Part shown: positions 1-8,600 of the stretch, piece by piece
Position numbering within the stretch: position 1 is the stretch's first letter
Layout of the letters: each line of letters opens with the position of its first letter
Notes under the pieces: model-generated
Database searches by the model: none
What the model was told of the DNA's origin: nothing
The model's input: only the letters and a program-made list of their open reading frames with translations
Made by a program: the position numbers and the translations under genes
Source of the DNA: G963664585 sp963664585
GTDB taxonomy: Bacteria > Bacillota > Clostridia > Oscillospirales > Ruminococcaceae
Reading direction: 5' to 3'
DNA length: 64,000 bases
NCBI GenBank assembly: GCA_963664585.2
Contig: CAXXEO010000021.1
Coordinates: forward strand, 124,001 to 188,000

Positions 1-685
1 ACTGCTGTTTCTGTTTTTCTATGTCGTCAGGTTGCAACATTCCCTGAACTGTTAACAAACCACGGATATATGCACTTTGTTTTACTCCATTTGAGATACC
101 TTCGTTTGTTGTTTGGAGTAATTGCAGTGTAGGCATTAAAGCATTACTAGGATTATCCCCATAGAACTCATTATTTGCATAATGTTTACGCAGATGAATA
201 ATGCTTTCATATGGGAATGTATATTGCTTACCCATCCAAGTATAAAAGCGTAAATATAGATTTCCCATAGGATCACAAACTAAATTCGCTGTGTTGCTAT
301 CTATAGTGTATAATCCATTAACCTGTGTTCCATCTATATCAGCATATGCAAAAGCATTTCCATTCAGTTCAAGCTGAGTAACTAGCTTATATATGAAATC
401 ATATGTATTTTGTATTTTGTTTGGTTGCTCCGCTATCATACGTTGAAATGTCCCGTTTTGAGGAATAACTCCAGTACTATTTTTGACTATATATTTGGGC
501 TTTGCCTTTGCAACATTGGAAGCAATAACATGAATACATGCCCTTACAACGTCAGAGGCATATATGTTATTTCCGAACATAGAAAATGTAGGGGAATTTA
601 TATCAGCAAACTGAAACTGTGTTTTTGACACAGGGCTTGATTTCTTTCCAAAAACCGAATTAAATAACGTTCTTATTTCTTTCAA
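1..685 (-). CDS. phage portal protein, HK97-like (partial, runs off left edge)
   Basis: The minus strand from a probable TTG start at 685 stays open to base 1, giving about 228 codons of the N-terminal half. Recognisable portal features are a 'VVRACIHVIASNVAKAK' helix early on, 'LELNGNAFAYADIDG', 'LYTIDSNTANLV' and 'YESIIHLRKHYANNEFYG', which follow the order found in HK97-type portals. The portal forms the dodecameric ring at the capsid vertex through which DNA is packaged. A GAGGTGG ribosome site lies about 10 bases before the TTG. It follows the large terminase by 19 bases, the standard packaging gene order. The C-terminus lies outside the window. Confidence 0.85.
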   Translation of the reverse strand, partial: MKEIRTLFNSVFGKKSSPVSKTQFQFADINSPTFSMFGNNIYASDVVRACIHVIASNVAKAKPKYIVKNSTGVIPQNGTFQRMIAEQPNKIQNTYDFIYKLVTQLELNGNAFAYADIDGTQVNGLYTIDSNTANLVCDPMGNLYLRFYTWMGKQYTFPYESIIHLRKHYANNEFYGDNPSNALMPTLQLLQTTNEGISNGVKQSAYIRGLLTVQGMLQPDDIEKQKQQ

Positions 686-704
686 ATATTCTTCACCACC
701 TCTT

Positions 705-2354
705 TTATTTGATCATGTTTTGGAAGTCTTGCTTATGGTTCATATAGGAAGACCAACCAGTAACTAAGCTGGCTGCACCATCAATGCGCAAATTCTTATT
801 TTTAGATTTATCATATTTCCAATTGTCGGCGGGGTCACGACTTAAAATTGTATTCGACAAACACCATTTAAGAATAGGATTGCAATAGATAATATTCCCT
901 GCTTCAAACTCTAAAGTAATATCCTTCATAGCTGGACTTATTGTCTTATAGCCCTGTCTGACATCTTCTGTTTTAAAGCCGCGCTCTTTTAGTAGCCTGT
1001 CTATGTAAACAGTTCCCCAGGGGTCTTGACCAATTAAAATTGGAACAATACCAAGTTTATTTACACAATCTATCCACCAATTTACAATGTCTTCAGGTAC
1101 AATCTTGTTACCGTCACAAAAAGAAATATGCCCTTGCTCTTCCCATAAAGCATAAGGCACACCATCATTTTTATGTTTTTCAAGTTGATCCTTTGGCAAA
1201 AAATAGTGTTGATATATATACTTCTTAACATTATTTCGGTGCTGAAGGATAAGATTTAAGCAAGTCAGGTCACCACTTAAGCTAAGATCCTGAGAGCCTA
1301 TGGCATACCCTCCACGGAAATCTTCTATATCAAATGACTTATAGCATTGATTTATTACATCAAAATCAAGCCATTTTTCTAATGAAGTTTGAGTTGGTAT
1401 ATTAAAATCCTTGATAAGCAAAGTCGGTCTAAATGTTGGGTCTGTTTTGCTTCTCTCAACATTCGATCTTAATTCGTCCCTGCTTTTAATAACATCAATA
1501 GAAGGGTTAGCCATTTCCCATAAGGATTCATTTTCAATTTGCTCTTCGTTATCCATTTCATAATAAAATGCTAGAAAAGCATCATCAATTATTGAACCTT
1601 CCAAAACACCACAGCCATGATCATAAAGTGAATTATATATGCTGTTATCCAACTTAAACCCGCAAGTACTAATGCTAAACATTAATGGCTGCTGACGTGC
1701 TGACTGTGATTGCTTTAGCACATCATAGAGATTTCTTGCCTTCCATGCGGCTAACTCATCACAACAACAAAATGATAGGTTTAAACCATCTAGGCTATTA
1801 CTATCAGAGGCTAAAGGTGTCATTGTCCCAAAATTTGAATCCATATACAAATCAAACTTGCGTTTGCGAATGTGCTTACTTAAATATGGACTTTGCGCTA
1901 TCATATTTCTGGTTTCTTCAAATACAATACGAGCTGCATCTTTCTTTGTAGATGCACATGCTACTTGAGCGCCCTGCTCTGTACACAGATCATACAAACT
2001 TAAAGCACTAAGCAACACCGATTTACCATTTTTACGCCCACAAATAACAAAAACCTCCCGCACTCGCCGGAGGCCATCAGAATTAACAAAACCATATATA
2101 ACTTGTATCATTGCTTTTTGCCATAATAAAAGCTCGATAGGTTTCCCCATCCATTTACCTTTTGACTGTTTACAAAACTTTTCTATAAAAGTAATTGGGT
2201 GTGTAGCTTTTGCAAGATCAAAATAATAACCATCTTTAGGATGGTCAAGTTCATTTATAACTTTATTGTAAAGCATTCTAATGTGCTTTGAAACTTTAAT
2301 TTTATCAGATATAATCTGATCGTAATATTTACGAATATAATTCTTATCTTCCAT
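705..2354 (-). CDS. terL: phage terminase large subunit
   Basis: 549 residues, normal for the family. It is the ATP-driven DNA packaging motor and nuclease. The ATPase half shows a Walker A-like GRKNGKS at residues 106-112 and a Walker B run ending in DE at 199-200 ('FCCCDELAAWKARN'). The C-terminal nuclease half has 'GSQDLSLSGDLT' and 'GQDPWGT', which fit metal-binding acidic positions of Terminase_1-type proteins. The ATG is two bases after the small-subunit stop, so the two are probably translationally coupled. The downstream neighbour is the portal. Confidence 0.93.
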   Translation of the reverse strand: MEDKNYIRKYYDQIISDKIKVSKHIRMLYNKVINELDHPKDGYYFDLAKATHPITFIEKFCKQSKGKWMGKPIELLLWQKAMIQVIYGFVNSDGLRRVREVFVICGRKNGKSVLLSALSLYDLCTEQGAQVACASTKKDAARIVFEETRNMIAQSPYLSKHIRKRKFDLYMDSNFGTMTPLASDSNSLDGLNLSFCCCDELAAWKARNLYDVLKQSQSARQQPLMFSISTCGFKLDNSIYNSLYDHGCGVLEGSIIDDAFLAFYYEMDNEEQIENESLWEMANPSIDVIKSRDELRSNVERSKTDPTFRPTLLIKDFNIPTQTSLEKWLDFDVINQCYKSFDIEDFRGGYAIGSQDLSLSGDLTCLNLILQHRNNVKKYIYQHYFLPKDQLEKHKNDGVPYALWEEQGHISFCDGNKIVPEDIVNWWIDCVNKLGIVPILIGQDPWGTVYIDRLLKERGFKTEDVRQGYKTISPAMKDITLEFEAGNIIYCNPILKWCLSNTILSRDPADNWKYDKSKNKNLRIDGAASLVTGWSSYMNHKQDFQNMIK

Positions 2355-2356
2355 AG

Positions 2357-2743
2357 CTATTTGGCTTCATTAATAAAAGAAATGAATTCATCTTTTGATG
2401 GTGATTCAATATTTTGTGGTAATAAGTCAACCAACTGTTTCATAGTTTGAAGATACTTAGGCATTAGATTTACATATGCCTTATTAGCAGGACTTTCACA
2501 TAACATCTTTTGTTTGCCATTCTCAAAGTTATATACCATGCCTGTTTTATTAATCACTTCTCGCAATTCGGCTAGTTGAATGATCATAAAAGCTGCATTA
2601 TCAATTAATGATGTAGCCATACTTTTTTTATTATCATCTAAACAGCCAAAAATCTTAATTAACTTTTCTGTTTCTTTTTTGATCTTTGTATCTTTCTTCA
2701 TTACTGCCAAAATATCAACTTCTTTCTCTAAAAATCTATACAT
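2357..2743 (-). CDS. phage terminase small subunit (probable)
   Basis: A short charged protein lying immediately before the large subunit, so its role is assigned mainly by position: recognition of the packaging site. The central part has 'SLIDNAAFMIIQLAELREVINKTG' and 'CESPANKAYVNLMPKYLQTMKQLVDLLP', a pattern I associate with small terminases of Gram-positive phages. The start is uncertain. The frame is open to 2779 with ATG codons at 2767, 2743 and 2701. The one at 2743 has GGGG just upstream. No strong ribosome site marks any of them. Confidence 0.7.
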   Translation of the reverse strand: MYRFLEKEVDILAVMKKDTKIKKETEKLIKIFGCLDDNKKSMATSLIDNAAFMIIQLAELREVINKTGMVYNFENGKQKMLCESPANKAYVNLMPKYLQTMKQLVDLLPQNIESPSKDEFISFINEAK

Positions 2744-2876
2744 GCCCCTATTTGTTTGAAAAAACATGGAGAGAGGCAAGCGTGCCCCTTACATCGGTTT
2801 CCAAAAGCTCACAAATAAGCCATAATACGGGGGTGGACCGACTTGCTTTAGTTCACTAAAGCGTTTAACACAAAAT

Positions 2877-2914
2877 AAAAGAACCAGTATTGAGTTTAAT
2901 CAACGCTAGTTCTC
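2877..2914 (-). terminator. minus-strand hairpin with T-run
   Basis: On the minus strand GAACTAG pairs with CTGGTTC (one wobble) around a 20-base loop, followed by TTTTATTTTG. It lies after the 67-residue gene at 2945-3148 and before the small terminase. It probably separates early from packaging transcription. Confidence 0.45.
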
Positions 2915-2944
2915 CTATTTAATCCCACTTATTATTAAGCCGTG

Positions 2945-3148
2945 TTAATTGTTAACCCCTTCAATATATCCTACAAATTCAACATTAGTATTCAATACAA
3001 GAATACCATCATCAATTTGCTTTTTAATATTCTCTCTAATATGTTGAATATCATTATCCATCATTAAGCAGTTTGTTTTGAAAATAAAAAGACCATTATC
3101 AATTTCTTCTAATATGTAGTTATACTTATTTTTTTCTATTTTTAACAT
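2945..3148 (-). CDS. hypothetical phage protein (67 aa)
   Basis: I do not recognise the family. The protein is 67 residues long, with a mixed-charge core and no signal or membrane segment. Its start overlaps the end of the HNH gene by seven bases (ATGTTAA junction), which indicates translational coupling. Its position between the HNH nuclease and the terminase genes is typical of small unannotated phage genes. Confidence 0.55.
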   Translation of the reverse strand: MLKIEKNKYNYILEEIDNGLFIFKTNCLMMDNDIQHIRENIKKQIDDGILVLNTNVEFVGYIEGVNN

Positions 3149-3450
3149 TTATTTATTCCCTTTTCTAACTTAATTAAATTCCCCTCACTATCAAAACCTA
3201 GACCTTCTTGACAGCACCCGCCACCCAAACCATGATGAATTACATTATGGCAAGTTTGACAAACGCATTCTAATTTATCTGGATTCCAAACTATATTTGG
3301 ATCATTACAATTACTATCATCGACAAAAATAATATGGTGAGCAATGTTACCACGCCCACCACACTTAACACATATTCCATTATCCCTATTAATAACAAAC
3401 TGTCGTAACTTCTCCCATTGCTTAGTTCTATAAAAACTGAACCTAGCCAT
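3142..3450 (-). CDS. phage HNH endonuclease
   Basis: 102 residues. Two zinc-binding Cys pairs (CVKC near residue 27 and CQTC near residue 65) surround the HNH core: 'NIAHHIIFVDD' supplies the first His, an Asn lies in 'VWNPDKLECVCQTCHN', and 'HNVIHHG' supplies the last His. Proteins of this type next to terminase genes are required for specific cleavage during packaging in many cos phages. Here the gene is two small genes upstream of the terminases, which supports a cos-type packaging module. Confidence 0.9.
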   Translation of the reverse strand: MARFSFYRTKQWEKLRQFVINRDNGICVKCGGRGNIAHHIIFVDDSNCNDPNIVWNPDKLECVCQTCHNVIHHGLGGGCCQEGLGFDSEGNLIKLEKGINKC

Positions 3451-3455
3451 TTTTA

Positions 3456-3767
3456 TTAACTTTGGATCTCAGGTAAAATATATCTTCCATCTTTATCTTT
3501 CTCAAAATACAATACATTTTTGAATTCATCGAAACTGCAATCCGGCTTCATTTTGTCATAAATATCTACCAGATACCCGTTCATTTTAAATTCGCTATAT
3601 GCCCCTACCCCATACTGTTCAACTAACTCTATGTATAGATTCCAGATATCACAATGGAACCCTGCAATATTCTCTATCTTTAATTGCTTTTTCAATTTTT
3701 CTAGTTTCTCTGACGTATAAGCAAATTTTAGTGCTAATTCTATATTTTCAATTTTTAATCTTTTCAT
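3456..3767 (-). CDS. hypothetical phage protein (103 aa)
   Basis: Not recognised. The 103 residues have a basic, helical N-terminus ('KRLKIENIELALKFAYTSEKLEKLKKQLK') and an acidic, aromatic C-terminal half. The ribosome site GGAGCTGG precedes the ATG by five bases. It ends five bases before the HNH gene and so belongs to the same transcription unit. Confidence 0.6.
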   Translation of the reverse strand: MKRLKIENIELALKFAYTSEKLEKLKKQLKIENIAGFHCDIWNLYIELVEQYGVGAYSEFKMNGYLVDIYDKMKPDCSFDEFKNVLYFEKDKDGRYILPEIQS

Positions 3768-3906
3768 TTTTACCAGCTCCTATATATTCTTAATGTATTT
3801 CGCCTATAATGTTTCCAATTTTTTCATTTACTTATCTTGACAAATCAATATATTGTAGTTATAATTAATTTTAACACTATATATTGTATGAATCGAGGCG
3901 ATAATT

Positions 3907-4047
3907 ATGGCTAAGAACGAATCAACATCACCCAAAGTAGCATCCAAGGCTAGTAGTTTGCTTCGCAATCCAAACACTCCTGCCAAGGTCAAGTCAGTCG
4001 CGGCAAGCGCACTCACACAAGCTCCAAATAAGACAAAGAAAAAGTAA
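3907..4047 (+). CDS. 46-residue conserved basic protein
   Basis: A 46-codon gene on the strand opposite to its neighbours. The protein is rich in Ser, Ala and Lys, starts 'MAKNESTSPKVASKASSLL', has 'VKSVAASALTQAPNK' and ends in KTKKK. I recall very similar short proteins with the 'KVASKA ... KSVAASALTQ' pattern in many gut bacteria and phages, none with a known function. An AGG lies about eight bases before the ATG. A hairpin terminator follows 14 bases after the stop. The frame read on the other strand here (3828-4064) is a shadow. Confidence 0.7.
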   Translation: MAKNESTSPKVASKASSLLRNPNTPAKVKSVAASALTQAPNKTKKK

Positions 4048-4060
4048 ATCGATTTCTTTC

Positions 4061-4091
4061 GCACCCATCATAAAGATGAGTGCAATTTTTT
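4061..4091 (+). terminator. terminator after the 46-residue gene
   Basis: GCACCCATC pairs with GATGAGTGC with one mismatch around the loop ATAAA, followed by AATTTTTT. It overlaps the end of the convergent gene at 4068-4346. Confidence 0.6.
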
Positions 4092-4346
4092 ATTCATTTT
4101 ATATTTATTCCTCTCTGCTCTACGTTCTGCAATATATGTATAAACCATTTCTTTAATATTCTCATCTTGATCAAAGTACCATACTCTTCTATTAGGGTGA
4201 TATTTATTAATTCCAACACCGTTTAACTTTTCTAGCCATCCCATATCAGCAATCTTATAAAGTAAAATCTCACTTTGCACACAGATTGACTTAGGCCTAC
4301 CTGTCTTACTTTCTGTTGTAGTTACTACTTCTTCATTTTCATTCAT
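4068..4346 (-). CDS. hypothetical phage protein (92 aa)
   Basis: Not recognised. The first 20 residues are acidic and flexible ('NENEEVVTTTESKTGRPKS'), followed by 'YKIADMGWLEKLNGVGINKYHPNRRVWYFDQDENIKEMVYTYI'. The central part resembles a small alpha/beta domain used by some phage proteins of unknown role. The tail is basic (ERRAERNKYKMNKK). AAAAGGAAAA precedes the ATG. The gene is convergent with the 46-residue gene. Confidence 0.55.
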   Translation of the reverse strand: MNENEEVVTTTESKTGRPKSICVQSEILLYKIADMGWLEKLNGVGINKYHPNRRVWYFDQDENIKEMVYTYIAERRAERNKYKMNKKLHSSL

Positions 4347-4383
4347 ATTTTAAATTTTCCTTTTCTTAATTTAAATTGGGTAT

Positions 4384-4411
4384 AAAAAATAGATCACTGT
4401 TAAAGTGATCT
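4384..4411 (-). terminator. minus-strand terminator
   Basis: A perfect eight-base stem, AGATCACT against AGTGATCT, followed on the minus strand by ATTTTTTATA. It lies 22 bases beyond the stop of the 50-residue gene at 4433-4585 and closes the small 4433-4823 unit. Confidence 0.75.
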
Positions 4412-4432
4412 AATAATCTAAGTTTATTGTTT

Positions 4433-4585
4433 TTAACGAATACTTTGTGCTATTCTATCTAAAGCTTTTATGATTTCTTTTTGATTATTATTATGCATAT
4501 TTAAAGATGATGATAAATCTGCCCGCAATGCTTCTATCTGTTGAGTTATTGCCCATATTTCATTTTCTATTGCACTATTATCCAT
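4433..4585 (-). CDS. 50-residue helical protein
   Basis: A short gene of 50 codons. The translation ('MDNSAIENEIWAITQQIEAL' at the start, 'NQKEIIKALDRIAQSIR' at the end) has the heptad-like hydrophobic spacing of a short coiled coil. GAGGTG lies six bases before the ATG, a clear ribosome site. It follows the small membrane protein by 25 bases, and a terminator lies just behind it. In phages, small coiled-coil/membrane pairs of this kind are sometimes holin or superinfection-exclusion genes. That is only a positional guess. Confidence 0.6.
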   Translation of the reverse strand: MDNSAIENEIWAITQQIEALRADLSSSLNMHNNNQKEIIKALDRIAQSIR

Positions 4586-4610
4586 TTTGGCAACACCTCA
4601 TTTACATTTT

Positions 4611-4823
4611 TTATATAGGAGCAAACCAATTAGCAAGATCAACACAATATATTGCAAGTAATAAAGAACCAATACTCAAGATTGTCCAAAATACTCCGTC
4701 TTTTATTTCAGAATCAATAAATGAACTAAAAGCTTTTACTGCGAAAATAATGATCCCTATTCCTAAAAGAAACCTTAAGGTATTACTTCCAATAAAATCG
4801 ATTTTACTTATTATCTCTGCCAC
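4611..4823 (-). CDS. small membrane protein (70 aa)
   Basis: Two hydrophobic segments are visible: 'FLLGIGIIIFAVKAF' and 'FWTILSIGSLLLAIYCV', joined by a short charged loop, as in a two-helix membrane hairpin. I chose GTG at 4823, which reads as 'MAEIISKIDF', because GAGGTG lies seven bases upstream. The open frame extends to an ATG at 4838 that lacks a ribosome site. It is in one transcription unit with the 50-residue protein and could be a holin-like or immunity membrane protein. No family was recognised. Confidence 0.6.
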   Translation of the reverse strand: MAEIISKIDFIGSNTLRFLLGIGIIIFAVKAFSSFIDSEIKDGVFWTILSIGSLLLAIYCVDLANWFAPI

Positions 4824-4838
4824 TAAACAACACCTCAC

Positions 4839-5281
4839 AAAGTATTATGCGGTCAAGCATTGTTATAGTACTTCTTCTTTATATTTGTATAAGACTTGTT
4901 ACCATCACATTAATTTTGGCAACATCAGCGGCAAGCTATTGCCTACCGCCGATGCAGGAGTTATTACTTCCTTTTGATCGACTACATATACTGCGCCGAT
5001 ATGTCTGCCTCAGTTGGTTTAAGTCATTTTTTTTGAGGACGGCAGGTTTTGAACCAGCTACATATACCAACAAAATCTTTTACACAAAATGGATACGCAT
5101 ATGTAAGCGTTTTTGCTGAACGCTCAAAACTGAAGATTTTTTTGCAAAAATAATTAATTAATTGAGATTATATATAACGAAGCTGCTTAGGACTTCGAGT
5201 ATATCAATAAAAATAAAACTATTGACTTCACAAAACGATATGTTATGATAAAGTAGTAGTATTATAACCTTGTGCAAAAAA
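4839..5281. other. gene-free stretch of the prophage
   Basis: No convincing gene on either strand. It holds an imperfect hairpin around 4921-4961 (CATCAGCGG and CCGCCGATG arms). A minus-strand stretch at 5036-5060 resembles the 3' half of a tRNA (T-loop GTTCAAAACC) but has no matching 5' half. Confidence 0.5.
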
Positions 5282-5476
5282 TCAAAGCAAACCATTAAAG
5301 CTATCGAAATATTTTTGCAGTTTAAAAGCATCAGATATACAGAGCATAATTTGACCATTCTTAAATCTTGAGATATCACTCTGCATAATCCCTGTCTTTT
5401 CGCTTATATTTTTTGCCTTTAGACCGACTTGATTAACAGCATAGTTTAATCTTGTTTTTAACTCATTTTGATTCAT
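5282..5476 (-). CDS. XRE-family transcriptional regulator
   Basis: 64 residues with a lambda-repressor-type helix-turn-helix: 'LNYAVNQVGLKAKNISEKTGIMQSDISRFKNGQIMLCISDAFKLQKYF'. The ATG at 5476 follows AAGGGTGGG at good spacing. A GTG nine bases further upstream is also open. It is small enough to be a complete Cro- or repressor-like protein. It is the first gene left of the polymerase unit and may control the adjacent early or late switch. Confidence 0.8.
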   Translation of the reverse strand: MNQNELKTRLNYAVNQVGLKAKNISEKTGIMQSDISRFKNGQIMLCISDAFKLQKYFDSFNGLL

Positions 5477-5568
5477 TTCACCCACCCTTTCAAGTAAAAA
5501 TATTTATATTTTAAAAAATAATTGTTTTAAAATCAATCTCTTTCCTATATTATGTTTTACAATTATAT

Positions 5569-5617
5569 AAAAAACGACTCTCTTTCACGCTTGTCTAAGG
5601 CGGTTTGAGAGTCGTTT
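5569..5617 (-). terminator. terminator after the polymerase-like gene
   Basis: An eleven-base perfect stem, AAACGACTCTC (5572-5582) with GAGAGTCGTTT (5607-5617). A T-run follows on the minus strand and a weaker one on the plus strand. It lies 32 bases past the stop of the 1056-residue gene. Confidence 0.75.
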
Positions 5618-5648
5618 ATTTTTGTATTTTATGTATCTTTTTTAAAGG

Positions 5649-8600
5649 TTACGCGACTTTATTTTTATACTTAGAATATGGAAAATGTCGATTCAATACA
5701 CTCTTGCATTCATTAATATTATCAATACAAATATCTGAACTTTTCCCATCAACACTATCAAATACCACTGTGATCTTCGGTGCCGCAAGGTTTCTAGTAT
5801 TAACTTGGATTACTCCTGCTTCCTCTAATATTTTAATTATTATTTGAAAGTGCCTACCATCTATATCGGCTAATTTGTTTAACTGACTATAATTAATCTG
5901 GTTCTTTTTTGCCTCAAAGATAGTAATTGGAGAATTTAATTTACGATAGATTACCAATAATACAAAGAATAATCTTCTTGCCTCCTCATAATACTTTTTT
6001 GTTTTGTTATCTTTCGCCTTAGGAATATTAATAACTTTTTTAATTTGGCTGATATTCTCTTTAGATATCCTAACATCAGGCTTATTTTCTAGAAAGCTGA
6101 TCCTAACAAGACATTTTTCCCTTTTCGACTTAGCTATATTTTTTATGTTCTTTTGTCTGCGTTTCTCCAAAGCATCAAAATCAATACTATTTTCTTTTTT
6201 TGATTTCTTACCTCTACAACGATTAATCATTTGTCCATAAAAACAATTCCACAAAATAGCTCGATCAGCTTTTGTTACAAAATCTTTATCACTATAAAAA
6301 ATGGTAATTAGGTATTCAACTAACTTATCGATATCTCTGCAAAAATAAATTAATTCTGTTTTTGCATAAGCATAAAACTGCTGGTATTTATTATGATAGT
6401 CCTGTTTCTCATCCTCAGAATCATCCATACTATGATATTTTTTGTTATTTATGTCATACTGTTCTTCTTGCAATTCTAATAACTTTTGTTTAACTTTTTT
6501 ATAAGTCTCATTATAAATATTTACATCCGTCCGCAATAAACTAGAATAATCAAACTTTTCTTCCACGATCTCAGGCTTGATCTCTCCTATCTGTTTTTCC
6601 ATGTACTTACATATCTTATTCATGGTACAGTCAGTATCACCAAACTTATTAAAATAATTGCTTGCTTTATCATCAACAGTTAAACCGAATCGCTTGATAT
6701 TCTTCTTGATTGTTTTTTCTTTGTTGGCAGCATTTTTATCAAGATACTGCATAAAGTAAGGCCTTTTATACCTCTTGATCATATCCAGAATATCTTTTGG
6801 TATATCCGCTTTCTCGCCTGTCTTAACAAAATCTATGGTCAAGCTGCCTATGATACTCATAATTTTGATGGCATCCTGAACCCCTGGTGTTTGTGGCAAG
6901 CTCCAGAGAATAGAGATTTTGTTGATTACCTCCCCGATATTGTTTTGAAAGCCTAATACATCTGTATCGATTAATCTGTTGGTATCATTGATCAGAAACT
7001 CCTCTTGTTTTCTACCTTCATCCAGTCGCACAAAATCAATTGTATTGGTTATACATCCTTTAGCGGCACTAATAATATCTTTGTCTGCTACCCCTAGAAC
7101 ATGATCTCCGTCTGTGTCGGCGCTGTTCATTTTCAGCAGACAGGTATCATGCATCGATGTAATATATCCGGTGTCCTGATACCTATACCAATCCTGCATA
7201 TAAGCATTGTTTGTAACCTTAACCGGACAATGCTCATTTGCAATATGGGGACTGCGAATCAAGTCTAATTCCGTAATACCTTTTTTGCACCAATAATAAG
7301 AATACACCTCATCGGCTTCTAATAGTCCTACCGGCTCTAATCCAAAAGCATACTGCGCCAATCCAAAAATATCTGGAGTAAGTGTTTGGTAATTTGCATC
7401 TACAATTAACTTTCCAACATACGATTTTAGTTTGATGCTTTTTAAATCCTCAATTACTTTTTTGTTGATATATGGATCGTTAAACAAGCTATAATTATAT
7501 TTAAGTGCCTTGTAATATGGAGGGACTTTCGACCATTTAATTTTATCTTCGTCCGTAATCCCCCTATATCTCAAAAACTGACCAACATCTGTATGTATCT
7601 TGTTAATATTCTCTACAGTCCTTTGGCAAAGGCTTTCAATTTCATCATTGGTAAACCGTAGTGTTTGCAATGGCTGATAACACATTAAAGCAGTATTCCT
7701 TAGTGCCTTGCTCTTACTATCCTTATTCGGCTTTGTATAGGCATCCGAATATTCGCTTACGTTAAAGGTTCTATGATACCCATGTAAATCTTTATTAAAA
7801 TTATCCAGCCATTCTTGATATGAATCATATAATTTATAAAATTTAAACTGGCTCTTTGTCATAATACAATCAATGTGATCATCTTCTATGTCCCAAACCT
7901 TGCCCCAAATATCAGTAATTGTCCGGACTCCATATGTTTTGGCAAACTCTCTAATATCAAATACAAATAAATTGCCTTTAATACCGAGAATGCAGCGAAA
8001 CTGAAAAGATGCAGGGATATAATCTAATCCTAATTCTTTTGACCATTCTTTAGCCTTTTGAGCATCGATTAATCCGGCTCCGTCAAAGGGCTTTATCATT
8101 ACTTCTTTCAAAACATCATTTTCAACATGGTATTCGCCATGTCCTACTACTTCGGTTTCTGGGTTTCTCTTACCTCTGATTTCTGTAATGGGTTTTGTAA
8201 CATCGCCGTAAACAACATCATATTTCTGTGTTATTGCTTTCTCAAAATCATCTACTACAACGATATTCGGCAAGCTTACAGGGATTGAATCTGTTGCTGG
8301 AAGACCATAATAAGCATTATATTTACTTATTGGTGCATACGGCTTATCTTTGGGGATACCACATAACAAAATATCATTTACCTTTTCAAACAATTCCTCT
8401 TTTATAAACATTGCTTTTTTTGCTCTGTTGTGACCGCTGGCACAAATCAGGCGTTTGTATTTTATGTCATTAACATATATAATACCGGATTCAGGGTTAT
8501 GCTCTGACTGTTTTAATGCTTCATATCCTTTGTGTCCTCTACCAACCTTTAGAATAATTAAATCTCTTACAAAGGGATATTCACTGCCATCTGTTTCAGC

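Noticed and set aside
3828..4064. 78-codon minus-strand frame with hydrophobic N-terminus
   Set aside because: It lies exactly opposite the well-supported 46-residue plus-strand gene and its terminator, and has no ribosome site.
4507..4977. 156-codon plus-strand frame
   Set aside because: Antisense to two small minus-strand genes with good ribosome sites; its composition is that of a shadow frame.
5036..5060. tRNA-like 3' half (GGTTCAAAACC with a following TGCCGTCCTCA) on the minus strand
   Set aside because: No 5' acceptor, D-arm or anticodon arm can be found within 100 bases upstream, so it is at most a fragment.
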